This document shows positions 17,646 to 19,803 of a DNA stretch of 19,803 nucleotides, one piece after another. This stretch comes from Spirogloea muscicola (taxonomy: Eukaryota > Streptophyta > Zygnematophyceae > Spirogloeales > Spirogloeaceae): positions 555,457 to 575,259 of the forward strand of contig WELB01000005.1 in the NCBI GenBank assembly GCA_009602725.1, in the 5' to 3' direction. The first letter of the stretch is position 1, and the number at the start of each line of letters is the position of its first letter. The notes under the pieces were generated by a model that ran no database searches, had not been told where the DNA came from, and was given only the letters and a program-made list of their open reading frames with translations. Made by a program: the position numbers and the translations under genes.

Positions 17646-19253
17646 CTACGCTATGAGGGCAACTAATGCCGCAATTGTGGCAGCGAGTAGCAGCATGGCC
17701 AGCCACTGTACCAGCAAGATGTCCTCGTCAGTCCCAAAGGCTTTCCGTGCGTCCTCCAGCGCATCCAGTGAGACCCGCCGGCGCTCGCTGCAGGCGGCCG
17801 AACCAAACCCACAGCCTCGTAGAGAATCGTCAGGCGGCAACTTGCCAAGTGCCGGTCGGCAACATGCCCAAAGGAGGGCATCTCTGTCGTTGCTGTCTAT
17901 GGGCAGGGGGCCAGCCATGCACCTGCCGCTGGCAGGGTCCCGGATCTCAAACTCCCCCCTCTCAGTGTCATACCCACAAAGCACGACGTAGTGACCTGAG
18001 CAGATGCCAGGAGCGCAGCAGCAACGCCAATCAGGGGACCCCTCCTGCCACTGCTGCATTAGCAGATTGCTGCAGAGTAACTTGTAATGCAAGCAGCTGG
18101 TTGGCTTGTGCTGGCTGACAGCCCTGGAAGAAGAGGAGAGGAGGGAGGATGAAAAATGGAGGAGGACGGGAGGTATGCCGAAAGCCCACCTGTGTAGCCC
18201 GAGTGGAGGCCACAGCACTCAGGCAGGCAGAAGCCCTCAGTCCATGGATGGCTGCACAGCCACCACAGCCATCGCCGCCGCTGTCAGCGTCATCAGCACG
18301 GGCTCGGTGACGGCAAGCCCAGCCGCAGCAACGGCAGCGCACCTGTGGGTAGTCAACAGCCACCGATACGGACAGCGTCAAACGCGGCAGGGCGAGGAGG
18401 AGGGCTTCACCTCAGCTTGCGCTTGTCAACGAGTGCGATGACAAGGTAGTGGCCTGACAGAATGAGGGCCGAGAGTTCCTCGCTGCTAAGCGAACGACGC
18501 TGCAAGAGGGGCACAAAAACGGGTACAGTTGCTGCGTTGTGAGAGGCAGTGACGGCCTGTGCTACTGCAATGCTCTCCTAGTCGCCCTTAGCAGAAAGTC
18601 ACACCAGAATAGCACGATGGGCAACGGTGGAGCATGCGAATGGCGGGACCCACCTGGATGCGGATGCCAGCCTGTGGGGCACGCTCGAAGAGCCAGTTGA
18701 CGCGTCGCCGGTCCTCCTCCATCGTCTCCTGCAATCAACAGGTCCAGTGCTAGCAATTCAGGTAAGACCAGGGGTGGGGCAGGAGATGGTTGTGGAGCGG
18801 CGGGTGCGGCGCAGCTTCAGTGGCGCAACAGCAGCGGCCTGGCGGCGACAGCAGCGGCGGCGGCAGCGACGGGAACCTTGTAGAAGGACTCGGCAACAAA
18901 GTGGGGGTTGGCGCCGATCGTCACGGTGAGGAAGGAGACATCGACGGCGAAGCGACGCAGCAGGTGCGCGAGGTCCACCGTCCAGATGCTGCCGGCGGGT
19001 CTCGCAGCCAGAGCCAGAGCGGAAGTCCGTTAGCAACCCAGTGCGGCCTTGCCGTCTCTGCCGCCGCCGCTGCCGTCGCCGCTGCAGCGGCCGCGAGCGA
19101 GAGGGTGAGGAGAGGCCGGGGGCGGGACCTGGTCGTGGCGCAGAGGCGGCGCAGCGTGGAGAGGGAGCAGCCGTTGAGGCCGAGCGCGCGCAGCACCATG
19201 AGCACGCAGGCCAGGCCGCAGTCCCAGTTGTACGCTTGGCGGACGTGTGGCAC
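17646..19253 (-). CDS. Guanylyl cyclase-1/GUCD1-like protein (Guanylate_cyc_2 family), 5' end unresolved
   Basis: Member of the family containing plant guanylyl cyclase 1 and animal GUCD1; the fold resembles cysteine peptidases and the real activity is debated. Minus-strand exons 19253-19129, 18988-18877, 18728-18654, 18499-18411 and 18069-17646 join in phase to 274 residues. Motifs in order: VPHVRQAYNWDCGLACVLMV (first exon), TTSIWTVDLAHLLRRF, IGANPHFVAESFYK, ETMEEDRRRVNWLFERAPQA, LILSGHYLVIALVDKRKLS, GHYVVLCGYD, FEIRDPAS and LEDARKAFGTDEDILLV. The candidate nucleophile Cys lies in WDCGLAC and the His in GHYVVL. The initiating Met was not found: an in-frame TAG is about 80 bases upstream of VPHV, so a first exon remains to be placed. 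The C-terminus ends in a hydrophobic segment (17649-17711), unlike plant GC1. Confidence 0.88.
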
Positions 19254-19431
19254 CTGCGGCGGCGGCGGCAGTACCGGCGGCAGCGGCGTCGGCGCTGGCG
19301 GCGGCGTTGCAGGCCGTGGCGGCCCGTTCCTCTAGTACGAGCGCCGGCATGTGGGCACCCACCAAGAAGGAGGGAGGAGGGAGGAGGGAGGACGGGGCGG
19401 CCGCACCCAGACATACTGCTTCGCCGGCAGG
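19254..19431. promoter_or_regulatory. Head-to-head region between the GUCD1-like gene and the rightmost gene
   Basis: Two genes diverge from here. The stretch is GC-rich, with triplet runs and a purine-rich GGAGGGAGGAGGGAGGAGGG tract at about 19370-19391. A shared promoter is plausible, but the GUCD1-like first exon probably also lies in or near this stretch, so exact boundaries are unknown. Confidence 0.4.
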
Positions 19432-19484
19432 ATGGCCGGCCCAGTGGAGGCTGGCACCAGCGCCGGCGCCGGCGGCGCTGGTGT

Positions 19485-19518
<34 letters not shown>

Positions 19519-19803
19519 ACCTCGCTGAGCAGCGCCCTCAAGTGTCAGCTGCTGTCAACGGCCACCGTCCTGTGCATCGAGGTAGGGGTCACTTTGCCCG
19601 AGTCCCTCCCACTCCCTCAAGGAGATTTCCTCTGCAAAGTAAGCTTATGGGATTACTGTGGGGTCTCAGGGCTCATGCCAGCTGACAGCATCTGGGTTCA
19701 GCTCGAAGCAGAGGACGCGGCGCGGCGGGAGCTGGAGGGCCTCGTGACCGTGCTGCTGCGCTGCGCTAGCCGCGGCGCAGGCGGCGGCGGCGCCGGCGGC
19801 GGC
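19432..19803 (+). CDS. Unrecognised protein, N-terminal part only (window edge)
   Basis: ATG 19432 in the context GGCAGGATGG opens exon 1 (19432-19581), which ends at ATCGAG|GTAGGG. Exon 2 starts after GGTTCAG at 19702 and is open to the window end; both junctions are phase 0. The product begins MAGPVEAGTSAGAGGAGV, then a glycine run from a GGC microsatellite, then SLSSALKCQLLSTATVLCIE, then exon 2 LEAEDAARRELEGLVTVLLR. The latter two look like amphipathic helices of a helical-repeat protein, but I recognise no family. The two splice sites and uninterrupted frame support a real gene. Confidence 0.6.
19485..19518. repeat. (GGC)n run coding for glycine in the rightmost gene
   Basis: Ten or so GGC units give an uninterrupted Gly stretch near residue 20 of the partial protein. 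It is probably length-variable and poorly conserved. Confidence 0.75.

Noticed and set aside
18243-18353. Possible extra GUCD1-like exon after KL (Cys/Arg-rich or Ala-rich frame)
   Set aside because: Joining 18411 directly to 18069 keeps phase and yields the conserved KLS; the candidate exon runs into a stop or does not fit the family.
1-19803. CRISPR array, prokaryotic operon, tRNA or rRNA gene
   Set aside because: No spaced identical repeats, no ribosome binding sites or co-directional tight genes, and no cloverleaf or conserved rRNA sequence was seen; genes are intron-rich and eukaryotic.

Overview
This window is nuclear DNA from a eukaryotic photosynthetic organism, most likely a green alga (chlorophyte). 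Five gene loci are built from many short exons joined by GT-AG introns, and they match plant or algal families: thylakoid TatB/HCF106, plant-type mitochondrial ribosomal protein L17, a GFA/CENP-V-domain protein, a chloroplast ABCD2-like ABC transporter, and a plant guanylyl-cyclase-1/GUCD1-like protein. Other supporting signs are heavy (GCC/GGC)n triplet runs, TGTAA motifs of the chlorophyte poly(A)-signal type, and a short interstitial array of the plant-type telomere unit CCCTAAA. The exon boundaries given here were derived by hand from conserved protein segments, splice consensus and codon phase.

Layout, left to right. About 141-1782 (+): HCF106/TatB. 1783-2969: intergenic, with one minus-strand copy of a dispersed hairpin-bearing repeat. 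2970-4828 (+): mitochondrial-type L17 in six exons. 5328-6533 (-): GFA-domain protein in four exons, convergent with L17, with telomere-like repeats in its second intron. 6640-8430: repeat-rich block with several hairpin-repeat copies in both orientations, a minus-strand remnant of a probable non-LTR retroelement ORF, and a 12-bp GC-rich tandem repeat. 8595-9188 (+): truncated, frameshifted copy of the first two exons of the ABC transporter. 9190-11564: no intact gene, only retroelement remnants and old repeats. 11565-11958: a 394-bp element with 21-bp terminal inverted repeats and a TTA duplication (Tourist/Harbinger-like MITE), ending 44 bases before the start of the intact gene. About 12003-16783 (+): intact 13-exon ABC half-transporter. 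17646-19253 (-): GUCD1/GC1-like gene, 5' end unresolved. 19432-19803 (+): start of an unrecognised gene, head-to-head with the previous one and cut by the window edge.

The genes do not form a pathway or operon, as expected for a nuclear genome. Two are predicted to act in plastids (HCF106 and the ABC transporter) and one in mitochondria (L17). I did not find a clearly new multi-gene system. The most unusual material is the structured repeat family, the MITE just upstream of the ABC transporter, and the broken transporter copy beside retroelement debris. Two undetermined bases (2955 and 12150) lie inside triplet repeats near translation starts, so local sequence or repeat length may be wrong there.
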